Part shown: positions 46,274-55,839 of the stretch, piece after piece | Layout of the letters: every line of letters begins with the position of its first letter | Position numbering within the stretch: position 1 is the first letter of the stretch | From: Pseudomonas sp. ADAK13 | GTDB taxonomy: Bacteria; Pseudomonadota; Gammaproteobacteria; Pseudomonadales; Pseudomonadaceae | Direction: 5' to 3' | Assembly: GCF_012935715.1 (NCBI RefSeq) | Contig: NZ_CP052860.1 | Location: 2,542,001 to 2,606,000, forward strand | DNA length: 64,000 bases | Made by a program: the position numbers and the translations under genes | Notes under the pieces: model-generated | Database searches by the model: none | What the model saw: only the letters and a program-made list of their open reading frames with translations | Told to the model about the DNA's origin: nothing

Positions 46274-46305
46274 CTTATCTAAAAAAGCCGATATTGGCTT
46301 ATAAG
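46274..46305. promoter_or_regulatory. Inverted repeat in the Lrp-type divergent promoter
   Basis: CTTAT (46274-46278) and ATAAG (46301-46305) bracket a perfect AAGCC-GATATT-GGCTT palindrome (46285-46300) in AT-rich sequence between the divergent genes. Lrp-family proteins bind such sites; assignment is inferred. Confidence 0.5.
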
Positions 46306-46335
46306 AGAATCATGTAATTCCAGAAAGCATGATTA

Positions 46336-46818
46336 ATGGGTATTTCTATGCACAGTGAGTTGGACGTGTACGACCGGCGCATTCTGGCGCTGTTGCAGGA
46401 AGACGCTTCGCTTTCCAGCGCACAGATCGCCGAACAGGTCGGCCTGTCGCAGTCACCGTGCTGGCGGCGAATTCAGCGGCTGAAAGAGGAGGGGGTGATT
46501 CGCGGCCAGGTCACCCTGCTGGATCGCAAGAAAATCGGCCTGAACACGCAGATTTTTGCCGAGGTGAAACTCAACGCCCACGGCCGTTCCAACTTCACCG
46601 AATTCACCGAGGCAATTCGCGGCTTTCCGGAAGTACTGGAATGTTATGTGCTGATGGGGGCGGTGGATTTTCTACTGCGGATCGTCACGTCGGACATCGA
46701 GGCGTATGAACGGTTTTTCTTCGAAAAACTGTCGATGGTGCCGGGGATCCAGGAGGTCAACTCGATAGTGGCCTTGTCGGAGATCAAGTCCACCACGAGT
46801 TTGCCGGTGCTGCGCTAA
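46336..46818 (+). CDS. Lrp/AsnC-family transcriptional regulator
   Basis: A 160-residue regulator with an N-terminal helix-turn-helix (DVYDRRILALLQEDASLSSA; QIAEQVGLSQSPCWRRIQRL) and a C-terminal RAM/ACT ligand domain (VLECYVLMGAVDFLLRIVTS; VPGIQEVNSIVALSEIKSTT). It is divergent from the small ACT-like gene. ATG 46348 (MHSELD) is an equally good start. Confidence 0.92.
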   Translation: MGISMHSELDVYDRRILALLQEDASLSSAQIAEQVGLSQSPCWRRIQRLKEEGVIRGQVTLLDRKKIGLNTQIFAEVKLNAHGRSNFTEFTEAIRGFPEVLECYVLMGAVDFLLRIVTSDIEAYERFFFEKLSMVPGIQEVNSIVALSEIKSTTSLPVLR

Positions 46819-46820
46819 GC

Positions 46821-46842
46821 GCGAGGGAGCAAGCTCCCTCGC
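46821..46842. repeat. REP palindrome (GGCGAGGGAGC family)
   Basis: GCGAGGGAGC-AA-GCTCCCTCGC, a perfect 10-base palindrome between convergent genes. Confidence 0.86.
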
Positions 46843-46853
46843 CACCAAGGGGG

Positions 46854-48221
46854 TTACAGGCGCAGCAGGGTTTTCCAGGCGCGATTCTGATAAACCGCGA
46901 TCGCCTGATGCATCCGCGCATCCAGCGACTCATCGGTAATCGGCTGGTTGGCCAGGTGTGCCAGCTTGTTCAGCTCGCCATACAAGCGGTCCAGCTCGGC
47001 GATCTCCAGCACCTGGCGTGCATGGTGCAGCCAGGCCAGGATGCGTTCGATGCGCGGCAGTTGCTCAGCCAGGTCTTCCGGCTGTTGCTGGTAGCGCGGC
47101 AGTTGCAGGGCAACGGCGTCGTCGGCCAGCAGGCGCGGCAGCCAGTTGGCGAGTTGTGCTGCGCCCTGGCGGTTGCCACGCACGTTGCGATCGACCGCCC
47201 AGGTGCGGGCGAGCAGCCAGCGGGAGGTGGTCAGGGAGAACAGGCCCCAGCGCACGTCTTCCAGTTCTTCGGCGAACTGTTCCGGCGCGGCCTTGCGGAT
47301 GTCTTCATCGTCGTCGCCAGCCTGGACCAGCGGACGCCAGTCTTCCAGCAAGGCGTCCAGTGCGGCCCGCAGTTCGCTGGTGGACTGGCGTGGCGCGGCC
47401 TGGCCGAGGCTGCCGAGCAGGGCACGCAATTCGCCGAGGTTTTCCACCCAGTCTTGCAGCAGACGCCAGTGGCCATTGAAACGGTATTGCTCGGCCAGGC
47501 GCTGGCTGCTGCCCAACAGGTGCCACATGACAGCGGCGAACGCGTCGTCCAGCGGCATCTCGGCGTGCAGTACCGGTGCCGGCAGGCTCAGGGAGTAGCT
47601 GTTGGCGTCGAACAGGCGATAGCCACGCTCGGCCTTGCTGATATCGCATGGCATCAATGCCAGGGTCGCCGCCAGTTCAGCGGCCAGCTCCAGCAGGGCG
47701 GCCGGGTCGCCTTCGCGCAGCTCCAGTTCCAGTTCGCAGATTTCTTCTTTCTGCTTGCCGGCGACCACGTGACCGAGGTCCAGGGCCGCTTCGATCACGA
47801 CCTTGGCCTTGCCACGGCCCCAGGCGATTTCGGCGCGTTCACGCACGAAATCGGTGGTGAAGATCGGCTTGAGGGTCTTTTTGTCCAGTTCAGCCAATTG
47901 CTCGGGCCAGCATTCGCCGTCGAGTTTCTTCACGTCGAGCTTGGCTTTGGCCAGGTCCCAGTTGTACTCATTGCGTTCCGACAGACCGGCGACGCTCTGG
48001 CCACGGGTCTTGAGGGTCTGGATCACTTCGTCGCCGTCTTTGCGCAGGCGCAGGGCAACCTTGGCCTGAGCCAGGTCGCGTTCCGGGGTGTCGAAGTACT
48101 GGTTCATCAACTCACGGCGTTCCCAGCCACTTTTGTTGCGTTTTTTCAGTAACGGGTGCTCACGCAGCGCGGCGAGGGTTTCGCGGCTGACGCGTAGCTT
48201 GATTTCGGTTTCTTTCTGCAT
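46854..48221 (-). CDS. CYTH-CHAD inorganic triphosphatase (YgiF-like)
   Basis: 455 residues. The N-terminal CYTH domain (1-200) starts with the ExExK signature in MQKETEIKLRV and contains EYNWDLAKAKLD and KVVIEAALDLGHV. Residues 235-450 form a CHAD helical domain with scattered conserved histidines that binds polyphosphate. The enzyme hydrolyses triphosphate. ATG 48221 is the family start; divergent from argE with 158 bases between. Confidence 0.9.
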   Translation of the reverse strand: MQKETEIKLRVSRETLAALREHPLLKKRNKSGWERRELMNQYFDTPERDLAQAKVALRLRKDGDEVIQTLKTRGQSVAGLSERNEYNWDLAKAKLDVKKLDGECWPEQLAELDKKTLKPIFTTDFVRERAEIAWGRGKAKVVIEAALDLGHVVAGKQKEEICELELELREGDPAALLELAAELAATLALMPCDISKAERGYRLFDANSYSLSLPAPVLHAEMPLDDAFAAVMWHLLGSSQRLAEQYRFNGHWRLLQDWVENLGELRALLGSLGQAAPRQSTSELRAALDALLEDWRPLVQAGDDDEDIRKAAPEQFAEELEDVRWGLFSLTTSRWLLARTWAVDRNVRGNRQGAAQLANWLPRLLADDAVALQLPRYQQQPEDLAEQLPRIERILAWLHHARQVLEIAELDRLYGELNKLAHLANQPITDESLDARMHQAIAVYQNRAWKTLLRL

Positions 48222-48379
48222 GGCCGGAAAATCCAGGATCGGGAGCGCAGCCGGGGAAATGTGTGGCTGCCAAGGTCGTGCAGTGTACAGGACTGAGCCC
48301 GGCAACGTGCCGCAACGGTTTATTGTGCAACGCAGATAGCTCTATGATGGGGTTCGTCCGGGAAGTTAAGAGACAGCGC

Positions 48380-49528
48380 ATGCCTTTACCGTCCATGAAA
48401 GAACAGTTCGCCGCGCTGATTGCCGCGCCTTCGGTCAGTTGTACCCAGGCCTCTCTCGACCAATCCAACCGCCCGGTCATCGATTTGCTCGCCACCTGGC
48501 TCGGGGATCTGGGTTTTGCCTGCGACATCCAGCAAGTCAGCCCCGGCAAATTCAATCTGTTGGCGAGCTTCGGTACCGGCCCTGGCGGGCTGGTGTTGGC
48601 GGGGCACAGCGATACCGTGCCGTACGACGGTGCCCTGTGGCAGACCGATCCGCTGAAGCTGACGGAAGTCGACGGCCGCTGGGTAGGCCTTGGCAGTTGC
48701 GACATGAAGGGCTTTTTCGCCCTGGTGATCGAAGCGGTGCAGCCGCTGCTGGACCAACCCTTCAAGCAACCGCTGCTGATCCTCGCCACGTGCGACGAAG
48801 AAAGCTCCATGGCCGGCGCCCGTGCGCTGGCCGAGGCGGGTCGCCCTTTAGGTCGCGCGGCGGTGATCGGTGAGCCCACCGGCCTCAAGCCTATCCGCCT
48901 GCATAAAGGCGTGATGATGGAGCGCATCGATATCCTCGGGCGCAGTGGCCATTCGTCGGACCCAAGCCTGGGCCACAGCGCCCTCGAAGCCATGCACGAT
49001 GCCATCGGCGAACTGCGCGGCCTGCGCCTGGCCTGGCAGCGCGAATACCGCAACCCGCAATTCAGCGTGCCGCAACCCACCCTGAACTTCGGCTGCATCC
49101 ACGGGGGCGACAACCCCAACCGCATCTGCGGCCAATGCTCCCTGGAGTTCGACCTGCGGCCCTTGCCCGGCATGGATCCCCAGGTGCTGCGTGCCGCCAT
49201 TCGACAAAAGCTCGAGCCCCTGGCCGAGCGTCATCAGGTGAAGATCGACTACGCGCCACTGTTCCCGGAAGTGCCACCCTTCGAGCAGCCTGAGGATGCC
49301 GAGTTGGTGCGGGTTGCTGAACGACTTACCGGTCATCGCGCCGAAGCAGTAGCGTTCGGCACCGAAGCGCCTTATCTTCAGCGCCTTGGTTGCGAGACCC
49401 TGGTGCTCGGCCCTGGCGATATCGCCTGTGCCCACCAGCCCGGCGAGTACCTTGAAATGTCACGCTTGACGCCTACAGTGCGTCTATTGCGGGAACTGAT
49501 TCAACATTACTGCCTGACACCTGCATAA
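48380..49528 (+). CDS. argE: Acetylornithine deacetylase
   Basis: A 382-residue M20-family zinc enzyme. Metal and catalytic motifs: LVLAGHSDTVPYDG, GSCDMKGFFALVI, ATCDEESSMAGARAL, and a dimerisation lid domain near 180-290 (HKGVMMERIDILGRSGHSSD). It converts N-acetylornithine to ornithine in arginine synthesis. 135 bases separate it from argA. Confidence 0.93.
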   Translation: MPLPSMKEQFAALIAAPSVSCTQASLDQSNRPVIDLLATWLGDLGFACDIQQVSPGKFNLLASFGTGPGGLVLAGHSDTVPYDGALWQTDPLKLTEVDGRWVGLGSCDMKGFFALVIEAVQPLLDQPFKQPLLILATCDEESSMAGARALAEAGRPLGRAAVIGEPTGLKPIRLHKGVMMERIDILGRSGHSSDPSLGHSALEAMHDAIGELRGLRLAWQREYRNPQFSVPQPTLNFGCIHGGDNPNRICGQCSLEFDLRPLPGMDPQVLRAAIRQKLEPLAERHQVKIDYAPLFPEVPPFEQPEDAELVRVAERLTGHRAEAVAFGTEAPYLQRLGCETLVLGPGDIACAHQPGEYLEMSRLTPTVRLLRELIQHYCLTPA

Positions 49529-49567
49529 ATTAACCCCTGCCCATCCGTACATAGAAGGAGAGCGAGC

Positions 49568-49594
49568 GTGTCGCCAAGCCTGTTCCGACGATAA
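49568..49594 (+). promoter_or_regulatory. Possible argA leader peptide, eight codons
   Basis: A GTG codon with a near-ideal AAGGAGA 6-7 bases upstream starts MSPSLFRR and stops with TAA; its last two codons are CGA CGA (arginine). It lies 69 bases before argA. Overlapping short stems (CTGTT/AACAG and ACAGC/GCTGT at 49581-49611) and a T-rich stretch follow. This is the form of a translation-coupled leader, but no strong terminator is seen. Confidence 0.5.
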
Positions 49595-49663
49595 CCAACA
49601 GCCCGCTGTGCGTTTCCATGATTCATCCTTTTTTGGCTGCTTTTTATTACAGGCCCAGGTTCT

Positions 49664-50962
49664 ATGCCCGAATACGTCAATTGGCTTCGTCACGCTTCGC
49701 CTTACATCAATGCCCACCGCGACTGCACCTTTGTGGTCATGCTGCCGGGCGATGGTGTGGAACATCCGAACTTCGGCAACATCGTCCATGACCTGGTGCT
49801 GCTCCACAGCCTGGGCGTGCGGCTGGTGCTGGTCCACGGCTCACGCCCGCAAATCGAAACCCGCCTCGCTGCCCGCGGCCTGACCCCGGCTTACCACGAA
49901 GGCTTGCGCATCACCGATGCCGCGACCCTGGAGTGTGTGATCGATGCGGTCGGCCATCTGCGCATCGCCATCGAAGCGCGGCTGTCGATGGACATGGCCT
50001 CGTCGCCAATGCAGGGCTCGCGCCTGCGGGTGGCCAGCGGCAACCTGGTGACGGCGCGCCCGATCGGCGTGCTTGAGGGTGTCGACTATCACCACACCGG
50101 CGAAGTGCGCCGGGTCGATCGCAAGGGTATCAACCGCCTGCTGGACGAGCGCTCCATCGTGCTGCTGTCGCCGCTGGGCTACTCGCCCACCGGTGAAATC
50201 TTCAACCTCGCCTGCGAAGACGTCGCCACCCGCGCCGCCATTGACCTGGGCGCGGACAAGCTGCTGCTGTTCGGCGCCGACCTCGGCCTGATCGACGAAC
50301 ACGGCCGCCTGGTGCGTGAGCTGCGGCCGCAACAGGTGCCCGCGCATCTGCAACGCCTGGGCAGCAACTACCAGGCCGAACTGCTGGACGCGGCCGCCGA
50401 GGCGTGCCGTGGCGGAGTAGGGCGCAGCCATATTGTCAGTTATGCCGAAGACGGCGCCTTGTTGACCGAACTGTTCACCCGGGACGGCGGCGGTACGCTG
50501 GTGGCCCAGGAACAGTTCGAGCTGGTGCGCGAAGCGGCGATTGAAGACGTCGGAGGTTTGCTGGATCTGATCAGTCCGCTGGAAGAGCAGGGGATTCTGG
50601 TGCGTCGATCCCGGGAAGTGCTGGAGCGGGAAATTGAGCAGTTCAGCGTGGTGGAACGTGAAGGCATGATCATCGCCTGTGCGGCGCTGTATCAGATTGC
50701 CGACTCGGACGCGGGCGAGCTGGCGTGCCTGGCGGTGAACCCGGAATACCGCCATGGCGGCCGTGGTGATGAACTGCTGGAGCGCATTGAGACCCGTGCC
50801 CGGGCCCAGGGTTTGAAGACGTTGTTCGTCCTCACCACGCGTACCGCCCACTGGTTCCGCGAGCGTGGGTTTGTGCCGAGTACGGTGGATCGCCTGCCTT
50901 CGGCGCGGGCGTCGCTGTACAACTATCAGCGTAATTCGAAGATTTTCGAAAAGGCGTTGTAA
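49664..50962 (+). CDS. argA: N-acetylglutamate synthase
   Basis: A 432-residue two-domain ArgA. Residues 1-280 form an amino-acid-kinase-like domain (FVVMLPGDGVEHPNFGNIVH; GVRLVLVHGSRPQIETRLAA) that binds arginine as feedback inhibitor; residues 290-432 are a GNAT acetyltransferase with the acetyl-CoA loop GELACLAVNPEYRHGGRGDE. It makes the first step of arginine synthesis. Confidence 0.95.
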   Translation: MPEYVNWLRHASPYINAHRDCTFVVMLPGDGVEHPNFGNIVHDLVLLHSLGVRLVLVHGSRPQIETRLAARGLTPAYHEGLRITDAATLECVIDAVGHLRIAIEARLSMDMASSPMQGSRLRVASGNLVTARPIGVLEGVDYHHTGEVRRVDRKGINRLLDERSIVLLSPLGYSPTGEIFNLACEDVATRAAIDLGADKLLLFGADLGLIDEHGRLVRELRPQQVPAHLQRLGSNYQAELLDAAAEACRGGVGRSHIVSYAEDGALLTELFTRDGGGTLVAQEQFELVREAAIEDVGGLLDLISPLEEQGILVRRSREVLEREIEQFSVVEREGMIIACAALYQIADSDAGELACLAVNPEYRHGGRGDELLERIETRARAQGLKTLFVLTTRTAHWFRERGFVPSTVDRLPSARASLYNYQRNSKIFEKAL

Positions 50963-51556
50963 GCCTGAAGGGGCGAGGGGGCAATCCTCTCGCCTGTCAA
51001 TTTGGCGAGTCATGCATCCGGGGTGGGTGCATCGGCCCTGAATACAGGGTTTGCCGATTTATCCACAAAACGGACATCAAACTGACATTATCGCCGGGTA
51101 CGGTGAGGTGGATTGTTGGGACGGCAAAAAAGTTTCATCGATACAGAAACTGTAACAAATTGACGGAATGATGTGCGTTTGGCCATGATGGCGTCGCATT
51201 TTTGATCGTGGGTGACGTATTGACCGTTAGGTCAGCGCGAAACGATCTAAAAAGGCGAAGAGACATGCGCTTCAGGAACACCCTTATGGAGCGGTTCCGC
51301 CTTGATGGCCCGACCGTCCCATGGAAAGCGTTATTCCTGAATCGTATGAAAAAGGATGAAACAATTCTTTTTGGGTGTATGAAAAACTCATTACCCTGCA
51401 GGGACCAAATTAACTGCGGTTAGACGAAAGTAGTAGACACACAAGGTTACGATTGACTTGTCGGTCACTATCCGGTGCTAATCGCGCATCTGTGGATCAA
51501 GGGCGTCAGACCCGAGACCTAAGAAATACAAAAATTAGAAATGAGAGGAGCGGTAC
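50963..51556 (+). promoter_or_regulatory. Long intergenic region before the OprD-family porin
   Basis: 594 bases without a supported gene. A weak hairpin (GGCGAG / CTCGCC) near 50971-50994 follows argA. A perfect TGACC-GTTA-GGTCA palindrome lies at 51221-51234. A sigma-70-like promoter (TTGACT at 51453, GCTAAT at 51477, spacing 18) is 75 bases upstream of the porin start. A 73-codon frame at 51202-51423 shows no family features and I do not call it. Confidence 0.45.
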
Positions 51557-52915
51557 ATGAAGAAGTCAACATTGGCGTTGGCCGTAGCTTTGGGGGCAAT
51601 CGCTCAACAAGCAGGCGCCGCAGGTTTCATCGATGACAGCAAGATCACGCTGGGCGTACGTAACTTTTACATCAACACCGACAACCGCGATCTGAAGCCA
51701 TCGGCTACCTCGAACACCCGCAGCAAAAACGCTGAATGGGGTCAGGGTTTCGACCTGCGTTTCATCTCGGGTTTCACCCAAGGTACTGTGGGCTTCGGTC
51801 TTGACGCCATCGGCCTGTACGGCGTACGTCTGGATTCCAGCCGCGCTGATCACGGTAACTACACGGGCACTGCTTCCGGCGGCACCGTGTTCCCAAGTGA
51901 TGGCAACAAGGCTGTTCACGATTTCGCCAGCCTGGGCGTGACCGGTAAGGTCAAGATCTCCCAGACCGTGCTGAAGATCGGTACCTTGCAGCCGAACAAC
52001 CCGGTGATCAAGACCAACGACGGTCGTCTGTTGCCACAAACCTTCCAGGGCGGCGAGATCTCCTCGAACGAGTTCAAGGACCTGACCCTGACTGCTGGCC
52101 AGATCGAGCACTCCAAAGGCCGTAACTCCAGCAACAATGAAGGTCTGTCCCTGGCCGGTGCCAACGGCAGCTCGAACTATGACGCAGGTAACTTCGTCAA
52201 CAAGTTCTACTACGCCGGCGCTGACTACAAAATCAACAAAGACCTGACTGCTTCGTACTACTTCGGCGAGCTGAAGGATTTCTACTCTCAGAACTTCCTG
52301 GGCCTGGTCCACAACTGGGCGATCGGTCCTGGCGTCCTGAAAAGTGACCTGCGCTACTACCGCAGCCGTGACAACGGTGCCAACGGTGATACTGCCGGTT
52401 ACTACACCTCCGGCTACTACTCGGATCATCCGACCAACGCCACCAAGGTCAAAGGTAAGGTCGACAACGACCTGTACAGCTACCTGGCACTGTACTCGGT
52501 TGCCGGTCACACCTTCGGTGCTGGCTACCAGTACACCAAGGGCGACAGCGACTTCCCTTGGCTGAACCAAGGTGACGGCTCGTCGAACAGCACCATCACC
52601 GACATGCAAATCCAGAAGTTTGCCCGTGCTGGCGAACGTACCTGGCAAGCTCGCTACGCCTATGACTTCGCCAAGATCGGCGTACCTGGCCTGACTGCCG
52701 GTGTGGTTTACCTCAAAGGTAGCAACATCGACACCACCGTCGGCGAGCGTAACGAGTGGGAACGCGACCTGACCCTGGCTTACGTTGTTCCAGAAGGTCC
52801 GCTGAAAAACCTGGGCGTTGCCTGGAAAAACGCGATGTGGCGTACCGACCTGGCGAACACCCGTTCCCAGGACGAAAACCGCGTAATTCTGAGCTACACC
52901 TACGCGTTCAAGTAA
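51557..52915 (+). CDS. OprD-family outer-membrane porin
   Basis: A 452-residue porin with a 22-residue signal peptide (MKKSTLALAVALGAIAQQAG) and the family start GFIDDSKITLGVRNFYINTD. The barrel strands are rich in Tyr and Gly (DLTASYYFGELKDFYSQNFL; HTFGAGYQYTKGDSDFPWLN) and it ends in ILSYTYAFK. OprD-family channels take up specific amino acids, carboxylates or other small solutes; the substrate is not predictable. SD GAGGAG precedes ATG 51557. Confidence 0.94.
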   Translation: MKKSTLALAVALGAIAQQAGAAGFIDDSKITLGVRNFYINTDNRDLKPSATSNTRSKNAEWGQGFDLRFISGFTQGTVGFGLDAIGLYGVRLDSSRADHGNYTGTASGGTVFPSDGNKAVHDFASLGVTGKVKISQTVLKIGTLQPNNPVIKTNDGRLLPQTFQGGEISSNEFKDLTLTAGQIEHSKGRNSSNNEGLSLAGANGSSNYDAGNFVNKFYYAGADYKINKDLTASYYFGELKDFYSQNFLGLVHNWAIGPGVLKSDLRYYRSRDNGANGDTAGYYTSGYYSDHPTNATKVKGKVDNDLYSYLALYSVAGHTFGAGYQYTKGDSDFPWLNQGDGSSNSTITDMQIQKFARAGERTWQARYAYDFAKIGVPGLTAGVVYLKGSNIDTTVGERNEWERDLTLAYVVPEGPLKNLGVAWKNAMWRTDLANTRSQDENRVILSYTYAFK

Positions 52916-52925
52916 GAGCGTAAAA

Positions 52926-52951
52926 CCTTGCCCGGCGCAATGCCGGGCAGG
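52926..52951 (+). terminator. Hairpin after the porin gene
   Basis: Stem TGCCCGGC / GCCGGGCA (52929-52949) with GCAAT loop, 14 bases after the stop. The T run is poor, so it may be a weak terminator. Confidence 0.65.
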
Positions 52952-53188
52952 GTGCTTTACTGTTCAAGTCGGGCTCAACCCCCGCAAGCCCTTCCTGAAT
53001 CCCCTCTTTGTACAGCGTCTCAAGGCCTTCTCGAACCTTGAAGAGATGGTGCGCTTCGCCCGTTCGACTTTCCAATGAATAGATTTTTAATATTCCTTTA
53101 TCGTCTAGATAAATCAATATTTATTCTTTTTAAATAATCCACAACGCAGGCACAGTGGGCTCCATAAGCACTCATCAGGAGCCACACC

Positions 53189-53827
53189 ATGAGCCTCAGA
53201 CTGGGCGACATCGCCCCCGACTTTGAACAGGATTCCAGCGCCGGCAAGATTCGCTTTCACGAGTGGCTGGGCGATAGCTGGGGTGTACTGTTTTCCCACC
53301 CGGCGGACTTCACCCCGGTGTGCACCACCGAGCTGGGCTTCACCGCCAAGCTCAAGGACGAATTCGCCAAGCGTGGCGTCAAGGCCATTGCCCTGTCGGT
53401 AGACCCGGTGGACTCGCACCACAAGTGGATCGAAGACATCAACGAAACCCAGAACACCATCGTCAACTTCCCGATCCTGGCCGACGCAGACCGCAAGGTC
53501 TCCGACCTGTATGACCTGATCCACCCGAACGCCAGTGACACCCTCACTGTGCGCTCGCTGTTCGTGATTGATCCGAACAAAAAGATTCGCCTGACCATTA
53601 CCTATCCGGCCAGCACCGGTCGCAACTTCCACGAAATCCTGCGGGTGATCGACTCGCTGCAGCTGACCGACAGCCATAAAGTCGCCACCCCGGCCAACTG
53701 GCAGGACGGTGATGAAGTGGTGATCGTGCCGTCGCTCAAGGACGAGGAAGAGATCAAGAAGCGCTTTCCGAAGGGCTACCGGGCGGTGAAGCCGTATCTG
53801 CGGCTGACGCCTCAACCAAACCGTTAA
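53189..53827 (+). CDS. lsfA: 1-Cys peroxiredoxin LsfA
   Basis: A 212-residue Prx6-type peroxidase. The peroxidatic cysteine is in SHPADFTPVCTTELG near residue 47; no resolving cysteine is seen. C-terminal part (NWQDGDEVVIVPSLKDEEE) is typical of the 1-Cys group. LsfA is made under sulfate starvation in Pseudomonas and lies next to the ssu genes, as here. SD CAGGAG precedes the start. AT-rich sequence at 53085-53150 could hold the promoter and a CysB site. Confidence 0.93.
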   Translation: MSLRLGDIAPDFEQDSSAGKIRFHEWLGDSWGVLFSHPADFTPVCTTELGFTAKLKDEFAKRGVKAIALSVDPVDSHHKWIEDINETQNTIVNFPILADADRKVSDLYDLIHPNASDTLTVRSLFVIDPNKKIRLTITYPASTGRNFHEILRVIDSLQLTDSHKVATPANWQDGDEVVIVPSLKDEEEIKKRFPKGYRAVKPYLRLTPQPNR

Positions 53828-53834
53828 GGCTGAT

Positions 53835-53912
53835 ACCGCCATCGCGGGCAAGCCCGGCTCCCACAGTTGATCGCATTCCCCTGTGGGAGCGGGCTTGCCC
53901 GCGATGGCGGCC
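53835..53912. repeat. Inverted REP pair (GTGGGAGC / CGCGGGCAAGCCC family)
   Basis: Two units in opposite orientation (53835-53866 and 53881-53912) that are near-perfect mirror copies; the ends are CCGCCATCGCGGGC and GCCCGCGATGGCGG. Confidence 0.9.
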
Positions 53913-53965
53913 TGACAGGCAACAAAGAGTTGATGCTGCAAACCGTCTCACAATGCAGGGGTTTT

Positions 53966-53990
53966 AAGGCCGTTTCGACGGCCTTTTTTT
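53966..53990 (+). terminator. lsfA terminator with TTCG loop
   Basis: Perfect stem AAGGCCGT / ACGGCCTT with a TTCG tetraloop and seven T. Confidence 0.93.
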
Positions 53991-54144
53991 ATGCCTGGAG
54001 TTTAGTGAACCGCATATGCATTTAAAGAATAAACAAATGAAAAAATAAGATTTATAGATATATAAATTGGCTGATATGGTCTGTTCCATCTTGGCGCCAT
54101 CGCCACATAGCGAACCGCCGACACTTTCCAAAGGAATTTCCTAC

Positions 54145-54738
54145 ATGCTGGTTGTAACACTTGGTGGTAGCCCCAGCCAACGTTCCCGGTCCGGGGTCTT
54201 GCTGGATCACACCCGCAACTGGTTGCAGCAACAAGGCGTGGAAGTGGTGAGTTATCAGATACGGGACTTCCCGGCCGAAGACTTGCTGCACGCGCGGTTC
54301 GACAGCCCGAAGATCATCGACCTGCTGCAGCAAGTGGCGAACGCCGATGGCCTGGTGATCGCCACGCCGGTGTACAAGGCTTCGTTCTCCGGCGCCCTGA
54401 AAACCATCCTCGACCTGCTGCCTGAACGCGCCCTGGCCCACAAAATCGTATTGCCGATGGCCACCGGCGGCAGCATCGCCCACATGCTGGCGGTGGACTA
54501 CGCGCTGAAGCCGGTGCTGTCGGCATTGAAAGCCCAGGAATTGCTCCACGGGATTTTTGCCGAAGACAGCCAGATCGCCTACGGCGAAGGCAGCGCCCAG
54601 GCGCAACTGGTGCCGGTACTGGAACAACGTTTGAGCGAGGCCCTGGAGACGTTCTACAGCGCCATGGCCCGCCGCCCGAAACCCCTTGACCCCAATGTGT
54701 TGAATGAACGTTTGTTGAGTGCTCGCTGGAGCATTTAA
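54145..54738 (+). CDS. ssuE: NADPH-dependent FMN reductase SsuE
   Basis: A 197-residue flavodoxin-like reductase ([60 protein letters not shown]). It supplies reduced FMN to the sulfonate monooxygenase SsuD. ATG 54145 has AAGGAA upstream. It begins the ssuEADCBF operon; 107 bases separate it from ssuA. Confidence 0.93.
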   Translation: MLVVTLGGSPSQRSRSGVLLDHTRNWLQQQGVEVVSYQIRDFPAEDLLHARFDSPKIIDLLQQVANADGLVIATPVYKASFSGALKTILDLLPERALAHKIVLPMATGGSIAHMLAVDYALKPVLSALKAQELLHGIFAEDSQIAYGEGSAQAQLVPVLEQRLSEALETFYSAMARRPKPLDPNVLNERLLSARWSI

Positions 54739-54845
54739 GCCTTACCCAGCTTTACCTGGATTCAACAAGTACTACTCACCTTACTCAGCCGCCAACGGCC
54801 AAGCAGGTGCAGCCAACCCCCTAATCGTATTGTGGAGAGAGCGCC

Positions 54846-55814
54846 ATGCGCACTGTCATCTTGCGTCGTGGTCTGGTCGCACTGTTTGCTGCGGCTGTGT
54901 CCTTCGGCGCCATTGTTCAAGCTCAAGCGGCCGAAACCCTGCGAATCGGCTATCAGAAATACGGCACCCTGGTGCTGCTCAAGGCCAAGGGCTCGCTGGA
55001 GAAGCGCCTGGCCGAGCAGGGCGTCCAGGTGCAATGGACTGAGTTTCCCGGCGGCCCACAGTTGCTGGAAGGACTGAACGTCGGCTCCATCGACTTCGGC
55101 GTGACGGGCGAAACCCCGCCGGTGTTCGCCCAGGCCGCCGGTGCCGATCTGCTCTACGTCGCCTACGAGCCACCGGCGCCGACCAGTGAAGCGATCTTGG
55201 TGCCGAAAGATTCGCCGATCAAATCGGTGCAAGACCTCAAGGGCAAGAAAGTCGTCCTCAACAAAGGCTCCAACGTGCACTACCTGCTGGTGCGTGCCCT
55301 GGAAGATGCAGGCCTGAAATACACCGACGTGCAGACCGTCTTCCTGCCGCCCGCCGATGCCCGCGCCGCGTTCGAGCGTGGCAGCGTCGATGCCTGGGTG
55401 ATCTGGGACCCGTACCAGGCGGCCGCCGAGAAACAGCTGCAAGCCCGCACCCTGCGTGACGGCACCGGCATCGCCGACAACCATCAGTTCTACCTGGCCA
55501 CCAAGCCTTACGCCGAAAAACACCCTGAGGTGATCAAGGCGCTGGTGGAAGAAGTGCGCGCGGTGGGCGAGTGGTCCAAGGCCAACCCGGAGCAAGTCAC
55601 CGAACAAGTTGCACCGCTGCTGGGCCTGCCGGCTGACATCACCCTGACCTCGGTGAAACGCCAGGGCTACGGGGCGCTGTTCCTGACCCCGGAAGTGGTT
55701 GCCGCGCAGCAGAAAATCGCCGACAGCTTCTACCAACTCAAATTGATCCCCAAACCCTTGAACATCAAGGACGTGATCTGGACGCCACCCGCCGCCGTTG
55801 CCAAAGCGCCGTAA
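54846..55814 (+). CDS. ssuA: Sulfonate ABC transporter, periplasmic binding protein SsuA
   Basis: A 322-residue binding protein: signal peptide (cleaved near AQA-AE), then [20 protein letters not shown] and [20 protein letters not shown], typical of aliphatic sulfonate receptors. It delivers alkanesulfonates to SsuBC. SD GGAGAG before ATG 54846. Confidence 0.94.
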   Translation: MRTVILRRGLVALFAAAVSFGAIVQAQAAETLRIGYQKYGTLVLLKAKGSLEKRLAEQGVQVQWTEFPGGPQLLEGLNVGSIDFGVTGETPPVFAQAAGADLLYVAYEPPAPTSEAILVPKDSPIKSVQDLKGKKVVLNKGSNVHYLLVRALEDAGLKYTDVQTVFLPPADARAAFERGSVDAWVIWDPYQAAAEKQLQARTLRDGTGIADNHQFYLATKPYAEKHPEVIKALVEEVRAVGEWSKANPEQVTEQVAPLLGLPADITLTSVKRQGYGALFLTPEVVAAQQKIADSFYQLKLIPKPLNIKDVIWTPPAAVAKAP

Positions 55815-55839
55815 TCCGACTTCTTCAGGAGACAACTCC

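Larger units (their letters stand above)
53828..54144. promoter_or_regulatory. lsfA-ssuE gap: REP pair, terminator, AT-rich promoter region
   Basis: 317 bases without a gene. In order: REP pair 53835-53912, terminator 53966-53990, then a strongly AT-rich stretch 54005-54070 (AAATGAAAAAATAAG) that probably holds the ssuE promoter; sulfur control by CysB would be expected, but no exact site can be read. Confidence 0.55.

Noticed and set aside
51202..51423. 73-codon open frame upstream of the porin
   Set aside because: No family features, poor start signal, and unusual composition; most likely chance.
52908..53117. 69-codon frame on the minus strand after the porin gene
   Set aside because: It overlaps the porin stop and the hairpin, has no start signal and no recognisable domain.
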